Positions 10,100 through 22,379 of a DNA stretch of 64,000 nt are shown here, in pieces. Source of the DNA: Sorghum bicolor. Its lineage: Eukaryota > Streptophyta > Magnoliopsida > Poales > Poaceae. The stretch spans positions 64,058,580-64,122,579 of the forward strand of contig NC_012874.2 of NCBI RefSeq assembly GCF_000003195.3, given 5' to 3'. How positions within the stretch are numbered: position 1 is the first letter of the stretch; each line of letters starts with the position of its first letter. The position numbers and the translations under genes are program-made. The notes under the pieces were generated by a model. That model was not told the origin of the DNA, made no database searches, and saw only the letters and a program-made list of their open reading frames with translations.

Positions 10100-13000
10100 T
10101 CAAGCCGACACAACAGTGAACTTCTTCTTGACGTATGACCCTTGGTTATGATCCTGCTGTAACCATGGAGTATCCTCATTGTTTAACAGAATGCTTGGGT
10201 CTTTGTTGACTAGGAAGGGCGGAATTCGATCATCCCTTTCGTAATCGCCTGACATGTCTGACTTGTCCTCAATTCCGACAATGTTTCTTTTCCCAGAAAG
10301 GACAATGTGGCGCTTTGGCTCATTGATGATTGAGTGGTCATCATTTTTTCCTCTCTTTGGTTTCGTAGACATATCTTTGACATAGAACACCTGACTCACA
10401 TCTGCAGCAAGGACGAATGGTTCGTCTTTGAACCCACTATTGTTAAGGTCCACGGTTGTCATCCCATACTCCTTGTCGACTGTTACCCCACCTCCGATCA
10501 TCTTCACCCATTGGCACCGGAACAAAAGAACTTTAAAATTAGCTGCATAGACTAGTTCCCATATGTCTTCTATGCGTCCATAATATGTTTGTCTGTTCCC
10601 ATTTGGATCCGTGGCATCCACGCGTACACCACTATTTTGGTTGGTGCTCCTTTTATCTTAGCCAACTGTGTAAAATGTGTTACCATTTATCTCGTACCCT
10701 TTGTATGTGAGGACATGTCATGATGGTTGCCTGGCCAACAAATAAAGTTGCTCATCAATGTTTTCATCACCTTGACATTTTTTGCGCAACCAATCGCCAA
10801 AAGTTTCCATGTGCTGACGCATTATCCAAGCTTCATTCTTCCCGGGCCACTGGGACCGTAGGAAATCTTTGTGTACCTCAACATATGGTTCCACCAATGA
10901 GGAGTTCTGGAGAACTGTGTAGTGTGCTTTATTGAAGTAATCGTCTCTCGTACCAATATATGTTTTCTTCCCAAGTGTTCCCTTTCCGCTGAGTCTGCCC
11001 TCGTGTCGAGATTCAGGAATGCCAATTGGGTCAAGGTCTGGAATAAAGTCAACACAGAACTCTATGACCTCCTCTGTTCCATAGCCCTTGGCAATGCTTC
11101 CTTCTGGCCGGGAACGACTATGGACATATTTCTTTAGGACACCCATGAATCTCTCGAAGGGGAACATGTTGTGTAGGAACACAGGACCGAGAATACGAAT
11201 CTCTTTGACCAGATGAACTAGGAGGTGTGTCATGATATCGAAGAAGGATGGAGGGAACACCAACTCAAAGCTGACGAGACATTGAACGACATCATTTTGC
11301 AGAGTAGCTAGTTGCTCTGGATTGATTGCCTTCTGAGAAATTGCATTGAGGAATGCACATAGCTTTACGGTGGCTAGACGTACGTGTGGAGGTAGAATTC
11401 CTCTTAAAACGACCGGCAGCAATTGCGTCATTAGAACGTGACAGTCATGGGACTTCAAGTTCAGGAATTTCTTCTCTGGCACATTAATTATTCCCTTGAT
11501 ATTGGAGGAGAATCCAGATGGGACCTTGATGCTGCTAAGACATTCAAACATGCTTTCCTTCTCTTCTTTGCTCAGAGTGTAGCTAGCAGGGCTTAAGTAA
11601 TGACGTCCATCATCTGTCTTTTCTGGATGAAGGTTGTCTCGTTCTTTCATGCGCTGCAAGTCTTGTCGTGCTTCAAGTGAATCCTTAGACTTCCCGTAGA
11701 CACCCATGAATCCGAGCAAGTTCACACAAAGATTCTTTGTCAGGTGCATCTCGTCGATCGCGTTGCGGACCTCTAGGACATTCCAGTAAGGTAGCTCCCA
11801 AAATATGGATTTCTTCTTCCACATGGGTACGTGTCCCTTAGCATCCTTGGGAATAGGTTCGCTGCCTCGTCCCTTTCCAAATACCACTTTTATATCCTTG
11901 ACCATTTCGAGTACATCATCCCCGGTTCGATTGAGAGGTTTGGTCCGGTGGTCTGCCTTGCCTTTAAAATGCTTGCCTTTCTTTCGTACTGGGTGGTTCA
12001 CAGGAAGAAACCGACGGTGGCCAAGGTACACGACCTTTCGACATTTTTTCAAAAATACACAGTCAAGGTCTTCATAACAATGTGTGCATGCATTATATCC
12101 CTTGTTTGACTGGCCTGAAAGATTACTCAGAGCTGGCCAATCATTGATTGTTACAAACAGCAATGCTCGCAGGTCAAAGTGCTCTTGTTTGTACTCATCC
12201 CACACGCAAACTCCTGGTTTGCTCCATAAAAGTTGAAGTTCCTCAACTAATGGCCTTAGGTAGACATCTATGTCATTGCCAGGTTGCTTCGGTCCTTGGA
12301 TAAGCACCGGCATCATAATAAACTTCCACTTCATACATAGCCATGGAGGAAGGTTGTAGATACATAGAGTAACTGGCCAAGTGCTGTGACTACTGCTCTG
12401 CTCACCGAAAGGATTCATACCATCTGTACTTAAGGCGAACCGCAAGTTTCTAGCATCATCTGCAAAATCTGGGAATTCTCTGTCTATCGCTCTCCACTGG
12501 GATCCATCGGCAGGGTGTCTCAGCATATTGTCTATCTTACGGTCTTCTTTATGCCACCGCAACAACTTTGCATTTTCCTTATTTCTGAACAGACGTTTTA
12601 ATCGTGGTATTATAGGAGCATACCACATAACCTTGGCTGGAATTTTCTTCCTACGACGTTCTTCACCCTCAACATCGCCAGGATCATCTCGTCTAATCTT
12701 ATACCGTGATGCCTTACATACTGGACATGCATCCAAATTCTCGTATTCCTCCCCACGGTAGAGGATGCAGTCATTAGGACATGTGTGTATCTTCTGGATT
12801 TCTAATCCCAAAGGACAGACAACCTGTTTTGCTTCATACGTAGTGGTGGGCAATTCGTTGCCTTTCGGAAGTATCTTTTTTATGATCTTCAATAACTGTC
12901 CAAATGCCTTGTCAGATGTACCATTTTTTGCCTTTCATTGCAGCAATTCTAGTGTGGTACCCAGCTTTTTTTGCCCCTCTTCAGCGGTGGGATATAGCGA

Positions 13001-13474
13001 TTTCCTGTGGTCCTCTAGCATGCGCTCGAACTTGGCTTTCTCTTTATCACTTTCACATTCTCTTTGTGCATCACGGATGGCATCACCAAAAGCATCATCG
13101 CCCCGATCATCTTCTGCCGCCACCTCTTCTTCATTATCTCCCCCCATTGCAACATCATTGAAGCCACCGTACTGAGCAATAATATTGGCATGGTCCAATT
13201 CTTCTTCTTCTTCTTCTTCACCTTCATCCATTATAATCCCGCTTTCTCCATGTTTGGTCCAATAAATGTAGTTTGGTACGAAATCTGACTTTAATAAGTG
13301 TGAATGAAGAGTTCTTGAGTTAGAATATTCCGTCAAATTCTTGCATACGGCACATGGACAACACATGAAACCGTCCCTCTTATTTGACTCGGCCACACTT
13401 AAGAAATAGTGCACGCCATTAATGAACTCTTCGGAGCGCCGATCGGCATTATACATCCAATTACGTGTTACCAT
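10100..13474 (-). pseudogene. TNP2-type CACTA transposase of element 1, three in-frame stops
   Basis: TNP2/TnpD-like proteins catalyse CACTA transposition. Reading from ATG 13474, just after a CAG acceptor: a transposase-associated N-terminal domain (MVTRNWMYNADRR, then CCPCAVCKN), an acidic linker, the TNP2 core with its zinc-finger-like CPNDCILYR and CPVCKASRY, STDGMNPFGEQSS, and IDEMHLTKNLCVNLLGF. A DUF4216-type C-terminal part follows with TYYGRIEDIWEL. One frame is kept throughout but is interrupted by TGA at 12937-12935, TGA at 10720-10718 and TAA at 10660-10658. Length and domain order are otherwise near complete, so the copy is recently dead, or needs splicing or readthrough that I cannot show. 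Confidence 0.9.
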
Positions 13475-13610
13475 CTGCATTAAATATAACATATATATTA
13501 TGAAAAAAATGCACACATATAGTTTCTCATCTTATTGCACAACATGTCTAAGATACATAATTGATTAATTTAGGAAAGCTTGGCTACAACAAATACAATC
13601 GGAACTAGCA

Positions 13611-14091
13611 CTAAAAAATCAAAAATAAAATGCACTTAAGCAACATAATTAGTTCGCGTCCGATCCTAACTATAATAGATAGATCATTCGCTTGATCAAC
13701 ATCATTGAACTCCTTTCGTCGGCTCACTGCCTCACCACCTTCAGCCTCAACCACCTGTGCAAAAGATTTTTTAATGTGTTCAATGTATTCTTCCTCCCAG
13801 TACCAACCTGTACATCCGTCGGTACCGTCCCACTGAAATTAAAAGAGAGAATCAAAAGTTTAATTAATATCATTTAAAAAAATATGCACATATATAAGCA
13901 AATGTCTGGAAATAACTCACATTACGATCTGGACACTTGTAGAATATACGATCCTTGTTTACTCCCTCTTTCGACACTTTGTACTCCATCAAAATCTTCT
14001 GCCCACACTTGCCACAAGTAATGAGAGGGAGTTCCGGACGGTATCGTTTTTGAACCCGTTGAGAGACCGAAGACCCGGTCACGGTTGCCAT
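13611..14091 (-). CDS. zf-GRF zinc-finger protein carried by CACTA 1 (complete)
   Basis: There are two exons, 14091-13921 (57 codons) and 13832-13611 (73 codons plus TAG), with a GT-AG intron and matching phase 0, giving a 130-aa protein. Zinc ligands are visible in LITCGKCGQKI, FYKCPDRN and GCTGWYWEEEYIEH, the GRF-type pattern, followed by a charged region and a hydrophobic C-terminal segment (ELIMLLKCILFLIF) that could be a membrane or packing helix. GRF fingers bind single-stranded DNA in other proteins. Small GRF proteins are frequent passengers of plant transposons, but their function there is not settled. It lies immediately upstream of TNP2 on the same strand and may be a separate gene with its own promoter in the right terminal region. 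The frame is intact. Confidence 0.8.
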
Positions 14092-14584
14092 CTACTATCC
14101 ATACTCAATTTTTAAACAATTATAAATTCCACATTTACTAGTAAACATGTATGATACAATGGACATTATATGTAGTAATAAAAATAAATCAAGTGATATT
14201 AACAAACCAATTAATTTGAACTATCCTACTTTCTAAGATCATAAAAATATACTATAATTCATTCTTGCAAACTACATTAATACTAGGTCAACCATGAAAT
14301 ACGATATATATATATATATATGGATACTAATTCATGTGAATGATTCAAAATAACAACGTGGATTTGAGCTAAAAATAATGCGAACATCACAAGCCAAAAA
14401 CAACATGAAAAGAGAAGAAAGACAAAAGTTAGTCACCTCCAAGCACGAAGAGACGATGACAGAGTCGAAGAAGATCAACGATGGGCGTTGGAGATGAAGA
14501 ACAAATGAAGAACAAGCAAGAAGAAGCTCCAAGAACAACAATGGTGCTCTCGGTTTCAAATGGGCAGAGAGGAGGAGGGAGCCG

Positions 14585-14879
14585 GCCTATAAACCGGAAC
14601 TTTAGCACCGGTTCAGGGCAAAAACCGGTGCTAAAGGGTTTGCCTCGGACCGTGGCTATGGCCGGTGCTAAAGGGACCCCTTTAGCACCGGTTTGTAATA
14701 CGAACCGGTGCTAAAGGGTCTCTGCCCCGACAGCACCTGTCAGTAGCCGTTGGGCAGGACCCTTTAGCACCGGTTCGTGTTACGAACCGGTGTTAAAGGG
14801 GTCTTTAACCCCGGGCCGCAAAATGGCCGAGGTTTTTGGTCATTTTGGGCATCGACCAATGTCTCATTCTGTAGTAGTG
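14585..14879. repeat. Right subterminal repeats and terminus of CACTA 1
   Basis: Copies of the TTTAGCACCGGTT core in both orientations lead to the terminus, whose last bases read CACTACTACAG on the minus strand, followed by the target duplication TGC. Confidence 0.85.
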
Positions 14880-14882
14880 TGC

Positions 14883-15705
14883 ATTATATTTATTGTGTAT
14901 TGGTTTAGTTCTTTCCGTCGAATAATAAAATATATTATTATTATATATATATATAGTATACTACTCATAAAAATGAGTCGGCTATATAAATTGGCTATGT
15001 ACTTCATTAGCAGAAAGCTCTTGCGTATTTTAGAAATAATACTTTCTCGTTCACAACCGAGATTGCATAATTTTACCTATGGCATAGGAAATCCCACTAA
15101 GGCATATTTGAGACCGTTCTATTACATGTTTTTTAGCCATATTCAGCTCCATGCATTTGCTGGAGGAAAAAAATATTTGAGATAAGCACCTAACTAAGGG
15201 TGCTACACAAACTCTATGTTTTTATAGCTAGAATTATTCGATAGTAGAGTTTGTGATCACATGTGGAGATGTCTGGGTTTTGGACATCTGACGTCGCAAC
15301 TTACTCGAAAACGATTGAATTTTTTACCATAGCCTACACATGTGTTAATATGAAACCTCGTAAAGTTTCGTGATTTTTAGACCTTGTATAGATTTAATAT
15401 AATTTTAAATCATTTTTCTGAGAAGTGGCTAATCATGTCACACGTAAAAGTTGCGCGGAATTTGATTCCGGTTTGTGCGCAGGGACTCCACACACATCAA
15501 ATAACATGAATAACATTTTTTGAAAAACTATAGTTTATTATATCATGCACCTGCAGTTCAAATTTATAACAGTGTGAAAATTACGACGAATTGAAATAAA
15601 TTCAAGAAATATATATAAAAAAGTGAAATTTGTGCCAATTTTTAAATTTGTGTTTAAAATAATGTGATTTGTGCCCACAAAAAAATTAGACTCAAAATTC
15701 AAAAA
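14883..15705. other. No gene seen; AT-rich sequence between two CACTA elements
   Basis: This is unclassified AT-rich DNA without open frames of note. By position it continues the serpin's original upstream flank, or belongs to the missing left end of CACTA 2. No CACTA-type terminus is visible in it. Confidence 0.5.
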
Positions 15706-15850
15706 AAAAATCTTTGTCGAGGGCTAAGCTTGGCCCTCGGCAAAGGGGGTCTTTGCCGAGGGCCAGAGGAAAGGCCCTCGGCAAAGAATTTTGTAAAAAA
15801 AAAATTAAAAACCTTTGCCGAGGGCTTTGTATCTGGGCCCTCGGCAAATG
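15706..15850. repeat. Left subterminal repeats of CACTA 2
   Basis: Inverted and direct copies of CTTTGCCGAGGGC, for example the hairpin formed by tttgtcgagggc and gccctcggcaaag. The terminal CACTA sequence expected outside them is absent. Confidence 0.8.
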
Positions 15851-15894
15851 ACAAAACCCTAAATATACCCTGCCTGGGCCAAGGACCAAATCAA

Positions 15895-16345
15895 AACCTC
15901 CCTTTCTCGGACGCCGCCGCCGCCACCCCACCCGCGCGCCCGCACGCCGCCGCCGCGCGCCCGCACGGCCGTCCGCCGCCGCCGCCGCGCGCCTGCACGG
16001 CCGCGCGCACGCCCGCCCGCCGAGCGCGCCCCCGGCCGCGCGACCTCCCTTCCTCTCTCGACCGCCGCCGCCACCCCCGGCCGCCCGCCTGCCGCCCTCG
16101 GCCGCGCGCTCGCCCGGCCTCGCGCGCTCGCCCCGCCCGCACGCACGCCCGCCCGCGCGCGCGCTCGCCCCGGGCAGCGGGCACACCCGACCTCGCCGCG
16201 TGCGCCCCCGGCCGCGCGCCTGCCTGTGGCCTCGCCCGCCGCCGCGCGCTCCTCCCCCGCCCGCTCGCCCACCGCCACGCTTCCCCGCCCACCGCCTATC
16301 CGAGGACAGAGGAGAAGGAGGTGGGAGAAGGAGAAGTATCCCAGT
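15895..16345 (+). other. Very GC-rich region upstream of the CACTA 2 genes
   Basis: Dense CpG and CCGCC runs form long low-complexity open frames on both strands, so none is credited as a protein. Position suggests promoter and 5' leader of the transposase gene. Confidence 0.5.
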
Positions 16346-16488
16346 GTTGCGACGTGGTGTCTACCATCGCAAGGTATGGCACCGCTTTCTTCTCTCCCTT
16401 GATATTATACATGTGGTGGTAGTGGTGTTGGTGGCATGATTTTTGTGTTAGTAGCCTAGCAGTAGCGGTGTTGGTGATTGCATGGAGA

Positions 16489-16616
<128 letters not shown>

Positions 16617-17295
16617 TCGTTGGCCATCGTGCCTACGTTTGTTGCAGGTTTTTTGGAACCTCCCGATGTAGGGGAGGTGCTGTCGAAATTTTCAATTGAC
16701 ACCTATTGCCTTTTTATGTAGGAGAAGAGCACATCGCAGGAGACCCGGAGGACGCCATTTGTCTTTGTCGGCGTTGCGGTTCTGCCTGCACTGCGTCGCC
16801 TCACCACTGCGTCGACTCGCACTGCACCGGTAGCCTGACTTCACCGACACCCAAGGTATAAATAGCCTCTCTTTCTTATTGTTGTCGTAGATCACGTGAC
16901 CTAGTTAGGCGTCTCCCGTCCGAAAGAGATACGGTCGTAGGTATGTGGATCTTTGCATATCTTCGACTGTATCTGTTTTGGATTGTCCATATTTTTTGGA
17001 CAGCCCGCAGATGCGTAGATGAGTTAGTTTCCATGGTCTAGTCCTGTCCGAGACAAAGTTTCGACATCACCTCCCTGTTGTTCTCCGGATACACACTCTC
17101 CTTTGCAGGACGTGTATCGAGAGAACGACGAGGAGGTGCTGCCGAAATTTTGTCTCAGACAGGACCCGACCATGGAAACTAACTCATCTACGTATCTGCG
17201 GGTGGGATTAGGACCTATCCTCACCTATTAGACAGTAGGAACACCGCGTAGATGCAATTGATGGTCACAATACTCTGTGATGTAAATGTTAAAGG

Positions 17296-19621
17296 ATGGA
17301 GGATCGTGAGTGGATGTACACGGGCTGGAGAAGCGGGAATGACTATGACGTTGCATGGGTGAAGGGGGTTGATCTTTTCTTGAAACAAGCATTTGGCCCA
17401 GCAGCAGGAGGACATTCTCTAGTGTGGTGTCCTTGTATGAAATGTGACAACATGCGAAAGGTAGACAAGAAGACCATGGATAGACATCTTGTGTTCAATG
17501 GTTATACGCCTGGCTACCATCGGTGGATCTACCATGGTGAAGCAGATCGTATAAGAGCGGAGGTGGTGAGACCACGGCTCGAGGCTTTTGATGATGATGA
17601 TGGGGTAGCAGACATGTTAGATGACACCCACCAAGCTCACTTTGCTAAACAACATGAGAGGGAGGAGAGGGGGACTCCGCAAAGGGCTTCTACAAAATGT
17701 TAGACTCGGCACAGAAACCCCTTCACGAGCGTACAATGATTTCTCAGCTGGATGCGATTGGACGCTTAATGGGGTTGAAGGCCGAGTTAAACCTAAGTCG
17801 AGAAGGATTCGATAAGATGTTGGCCGTGTTTTGCACCATGCTACCGGAGAAGCATACTTTGCCAATGAACTTGTACAAGGCAGAGAAAGTTCTTCGTATG
17901 CTGAAGATGCCACATGACAAGATACATGTTTGTCCGAATGGGTGCGTCCTATTTAGGAAAGAACGCAAGGATGCAAATTATTGTCCGAAGTGTAAATCCT
18001 CTAGGTACCTAGAGGTAGACTCTGGTGATGGTCAGAAGAAGCAGCTTCAGATCCCCGTGAGAGTGCTACGTCACCTCCCTTTCCTGCCAAGAATCCAACG
18101 CCTATTCATGACCGAGGAATCCGCAAAACAGATGACATGGCACAAAGATGGCAAACGGTATAATCCTGAGAAGATGGTACATCCGTTAGATGCTGAAGCA
18201 TGGACGTACTTTAATGACCAACATCCTGACAAAGCATCTGAGGCCCGTAATGTATGTGTCGCACTAGCAACAGATGGGTTCAATCCTTATGGAATGATGG
18301 CTGCCCCATACACATGCTGGCCCGTTTTTGTTATCCCCCTCAATCTCCCTCCTGGCATCTCATTTCAGCGACATAATGTATTCCTATCGTTGATAATTCC
18401 TAGACATCTGGGTAGTAATATGGGTGTGTTCATGGAGCCTGTGATTGATGAATTGATCCACGCTTGGGAGATGGGGGTATGGACATATGACCGAGCTACA
18501 AAGACAAGCTTCAAAATGCACGTTTGGTACCACTACTCCCTGCATGACTTCTTGGCATATGGGTTATTCGCTGCCTGGTGTGTTCACGGGAAGTTCCCAT
18601 GCCCAATATGCAAGGAAGCTGTGAGGTTCATTTGGTTGAAGAAGGGTGGCAAGTATTCATCGTTCGACCAACATCGTCAATTCCTCCCTCTAGACCATGA
18701 ATTCAGACAAGACATCAAGAGCTTTACAAAAGGTGTCAAAGTGATAGACCCTAAACTGCATTTGAGGACTGGTGCCGAGGTTCGTGCTCAGATAGATGCT
18801 CTCGTGCCTAATGAACAAGGTGGTTTTGTGGGATATGGTGAGGAACATATGTGGACTCATAAGTCTGGCTTGACGAGGCTCCCCTATTTCGATGACCTTC
18901 TTCTGCCACATAACATTGATGTAATGCACACTAAAAAGAATATCGCTGAGGCGCTTTGGGGAACACTCATGGACACTGATAAGTCTAAGGACAACGTTAA
19001 GGCTAGAGTGGACCTAGCAATATTGTGCGATAGACCAAACCAAGATATACAGCCTCCTAGTGGCCGAAACATATGCACGGATGGCCTCGACTATCATGGT
19101 AGAATTGAGGAAATCATTGAGCTCTCGTTTCATGGAGACAAACCTCTTAAACCTATCATGTTCAAATGTCACTGGTTCGATCCACGATCAACAAGACGAA
19201 CCTCTCATCTTGGGCTAGTCGAGATTCGGGAAGATTCCATCTATCCTGGAAAAGATGTATACATTGTGGCTCAACAGGCCGTCCAGGCCGTCCACTTGGT
19301 AAACTACCTGCACCAAATGATGATGATTACAACTTCAATGCAAACACATATGATGGACAGTTCTATCAAGAAGATGGGCTACCAGGGACATTTGAGATCG
19401 TCTTACCTAGCCCAATTGAAATGGAAGTGGACAACGAAATGGTTGATGGCGAGGTCGATGGAGATGTGGTGGTAAATGCGAAGGACATAGCAATGCTTGA
19501 GCAATTACTTCTAGGCAATGATGATGATGACAACATAGAACCTTCGGATAGTGTTACCCATTTGGACAATTTTGACAGTGATGATGAGACCTATGATCCC
19601 AATCATGAAGATTATTCCTAA
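17296..19621 (+). pseudogene. TNP2-type transposase of CACTA 2, frameshifted and internally deleted
   Basis: ATG 17296 opens a transposase-associated domain (MEDREWMYTGWRSG, CPCMKCDN). The frame shifts at the G5 run 17669-17673 and resumes with KMLDSAQKPLHE. The TNP2 core follows: CPNGCVLFRK, CPKCKSSRYLEVDSGDGQ, ALATDGFNPYGMMAAP, WYHYSLHDF and LPHNIDVMHTKKN. After CDRPNQDIQPPSG the sequence jumps within a few codons to the DUF4216-type GLDYHGRIEEIIEL, so the downstream part of the core usual in the family is deleted near 19075. A second shift near 19290 leads to the acidic tail ending at TAA 19621. The copy cannot make a full transposase. Confidence 0.9.
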
Positions 19622-19738
19622 TACCTGTAATACTATATTTCTTTATTTTGTGTTTTGTTTATATATTCTGAATCTATTTCTAATATATGTACTAATTAAT
19701 CTTGTTCATTATTTGTGATTGCAGGTGAACGAACCAAG

Positions 19739-22086
19739 ATGGCGAGCAGACGTCCACGCCGTGAGACGCCCTCGGTTTACGGGAGAGACCGCCCGCGCCT
19801 TCGAGGTGAGGGGTCCTCGTCCGGGGCAGCGTCCATAGGAGGTGACGAGAGGAGGACCAGGGGCAGCCGTCGTAGGAGGCAGCGGTCTCCTCTAGCACCA
19901 CGCGAGCTTGTGCTGGAGGAGGATCACATGACGGCCACGACCATAGACACGTCAGGGGACGAGGCAGGTCAGCAGACGGGCGAGGAAGGTGAGGGAGCCT
20001 TGGTGCCTGATTGCGAGGGAGGCAAGGCGCCCGAGGACGAGGGAGGCGAGGCGCTTGAGTGCGAGGGAGGCGAGGCGCTCGAGGGCGATGGAGGGGGTAC
20101 CACTGCTTGGACTCCCTACGAGCGAGGTCCTGCGAGCCTACCTCCGGTACCGCTTCCTCACAACCGCGCAGTGATTCGGCCTATGGCAAAGAGGTAAGTA
20201 ACTATAGATGTCATCACAGCTACTTCATAAGATATGTTGGAAATCATAAGAGAAACTAATAAATTTTCTTAATCACTTGTGTAGGACTTGGTTGGTTTTG
20301 TCGGGTACTACAGCACGCACCCCTGCGAGCGTCCTCGGTGTTTTGTGCAGGAAATGGTACCCCGGCATTGTGAAACTGTCCGAGGAGCCGGTGGTGCGGG
20401 AGCCTGCCTCCAACTGGGATAGGTACGCGCTGGCCACGGATGACACTTACCGCAACAAGCAGGAGTGGGTATTAGCAGAGTTTTGGGTAAGTCTCTCTCG
20501 CAGAACATTGCTTAATACATCATATTCGTTGGTTAAAACTTTTATTGAAATAATGAATGGATACATTGGTTTTGTATGTAGAAATTTTTCAAGGCCGAAG
20601 AAGGACTTCAGGCCCAGGCGGATCGGGCGGCTACTACAGCTTGTAGGAAGTACGTCACCGAGATGCACCACAATGCGCGCATCCAGTCCCACATAGACTA
20701 CTACAGGTCGGTACTTCACCAGTCCCTCCCCAAGCCTCAAGCAAGACAGGTTACGCTGACCTGAGACCAGTACCTTGAGGTAGGTGAATAACATTCACAA
20801 TGATTCGTTTTGATATTAAGTGGGTTCAATTTTATCTTCTAATGTGTCAAATACTCTGTTGATGATTTGTAGGTCATTCCCTGGTGGTGCCGATCGTTTC
20901 CCGAGTGCTGGGCCATGATCGTGGACAAATGGTTGTCACAGGACTATGTTGACACACACGAGAGGCAGCGGGAACAACGTCTTATGAGGCAAGGTCCGAC
21001 TCACCATCAAGGCAGCCGCAGCCTCCCTGCATACAAACAAGCATATGTAAGTGATTTTTTCATTTCCTTTGAGACTCAATTATGCTAGATTTCTCACCAT
21101 CTTCCCGCCTTTCTTGCAGGAGGCTGCGCACCCGGGCGAGGAGGTCTCAGAGTTCTCTGTGTGGGCTATGTCCCACATGGGTAGGGCGTTGTCCTCTGTC
21201 TCCTTCAATCCAGCTGCCCCCCAGAGGTGTACTCCGACCCGAACGTGTACACTAAAGTTCAAGAGTACACGTCAGCGGTAAGGGAGATCCATGGGGAAGA
21301 TTACAATGTGCGCACTGAGCCCATTGATGCAGAGGCAATCATGAGGCTCGGAGGAGGCAAGAAGCACGGGTGACTGTGGATTGCAGATGGTGCCATTGAC
21401 CCCTCCACTGTTCGAAAATTCGACGCTATCCGAGCACGGAGCACGAGCTCTAGCCAGGCCATACGCCCACGCCCTACTCCAGCACTGCAGCAGGTTGAAG
21501 CACTCCAGGTAATGGATATCGTATGTTCATTTTTACACACCAAAATTACAAGCAGATTACTCATATATTGGAGTGAAATATTGTAGGCTGAGCTGAAAGA
21601 AACAAAAAGGCAAAACCAAGAGCAGACCGCGGCACTAACCGCATAGCTAGAGGCACAGAAGGCCGCGTTCGAGGGAGCGCAGAAGCAGATGGCGGAGATG
21701 ATGGTGATCATGCAAAGTCTTGGGCAAGCATAGGGTGTACCTGTGCTGTTTTCAGCTCCTCCACCTCCTACTCCTACAGCTACTCCTGTAAGTATAAAAG
21801 TCCGCTTTTCACTTGTCTTTGCATGTATGTTGGCCTTCGTGCCGTTGTGGATGTCGGCGTTCGTGTCGTTCTGGATGTCGGCCTTCGTGCCGTTGTTTTT
21901 GCAGGTTTTGTAAACCTCTCTGTTCAGGGGAGGTGCTGCCAAAATTTTTAATATTGTTTTCCCATATTACTCAAACATGCAATCTCTGCTTCTTTGTGCA
22001 GCCTCCGTCCGCGGGTTCGAATCATCCTGCAAATGCGTCACCAGGTGATCAGGCCTTTCCTTCACCATCGTCTCATAGGCTACCTT
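19739..22086 (+). pseudogene. Second CACTA gene (Transposase_24 / TNPA-like), multi-exon, broken
   Basis: Exons with GT-AG borders: 19739-20193, 20285-20486, 20582-20779, 20873-21046, 21120 to about 21510, then two or more short exons to about 22086. The N-terminus is Arg/Gly-rich with an imperfect acidic repeat built on EGGEA. The middle has KWYPGIVKL, DDTYRNKQEWVLAEFW and VIPWWCRSFPECWAMIVDKW, resembling the plant transposase family Ptta/En/Spm. The C-terminus looks coiled (LKETKRQNQEQT). Breaks: an in-frame TGA at 20762-20764, a frameshift at the C6 run 21217-21222 and further stops near 21372, 21644 and 21731. The usual role of such proteins is binding subterminal repeats. The family assignment is moderately sure. 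Confidence 0.7.
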
Positions 22087-22379
22087 GATGAGGACTCGTG
22101 GCAGGTGATGTGGTTGGACTTTAGCGTGATTTGTGGTTTATAGTTGAGACTTGTGTTTGGATTTGATGAACTTGTTGTAATAAACATGTGAATGATGATG
22201 AGCATGCTGAGACTTGTAATATGGTTGTGATATTATGATTTGTGGTTCATAATTATGGTTGTGATATATTGTGAGAAATTGGATTGTGCATGATATACAT
22301 ATGTGATGGTTGATATATATATATATATATAATGTTTATGTCGATGGAATGTAAAAAGCAAATTAAAAATAAAATTTTC

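Larger units (their letters stand above)
2399..14879 (-). mobile_element. CACTA (En/Spm) DNA transposon 1, both ends present
   Basis: The left end CACTGCCACACG and the right end (reverse strand) CACTACTACAGA align without gaps over 24 bp at about 15 matches. Both ends are flanked by the 3-bp target duplication TGC (2396-2398 and 14880-14882), the hallmark of the CACTA superfamily. The element is 12,481 bp. Subterminal repeats with the core TTTAGCACCGGT or TTTAACACCGGT lie at both ends and also in a central cluster. All three genes inside (Ulp1-like protease, TNP2 transposase, zf-GRF protein) are on the minus strand. The transposase has three in-frame stops, so the element is probably not autonomous as read. 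Confidence 0.92.

Noticed and set aside
15859..16422. Long overlapping open frames on both strands in the GC-rich block
   Set aside because: Pro/Ala/Arg low-complexity translations in several frames at once; explained by extreme GC content without stop codons.
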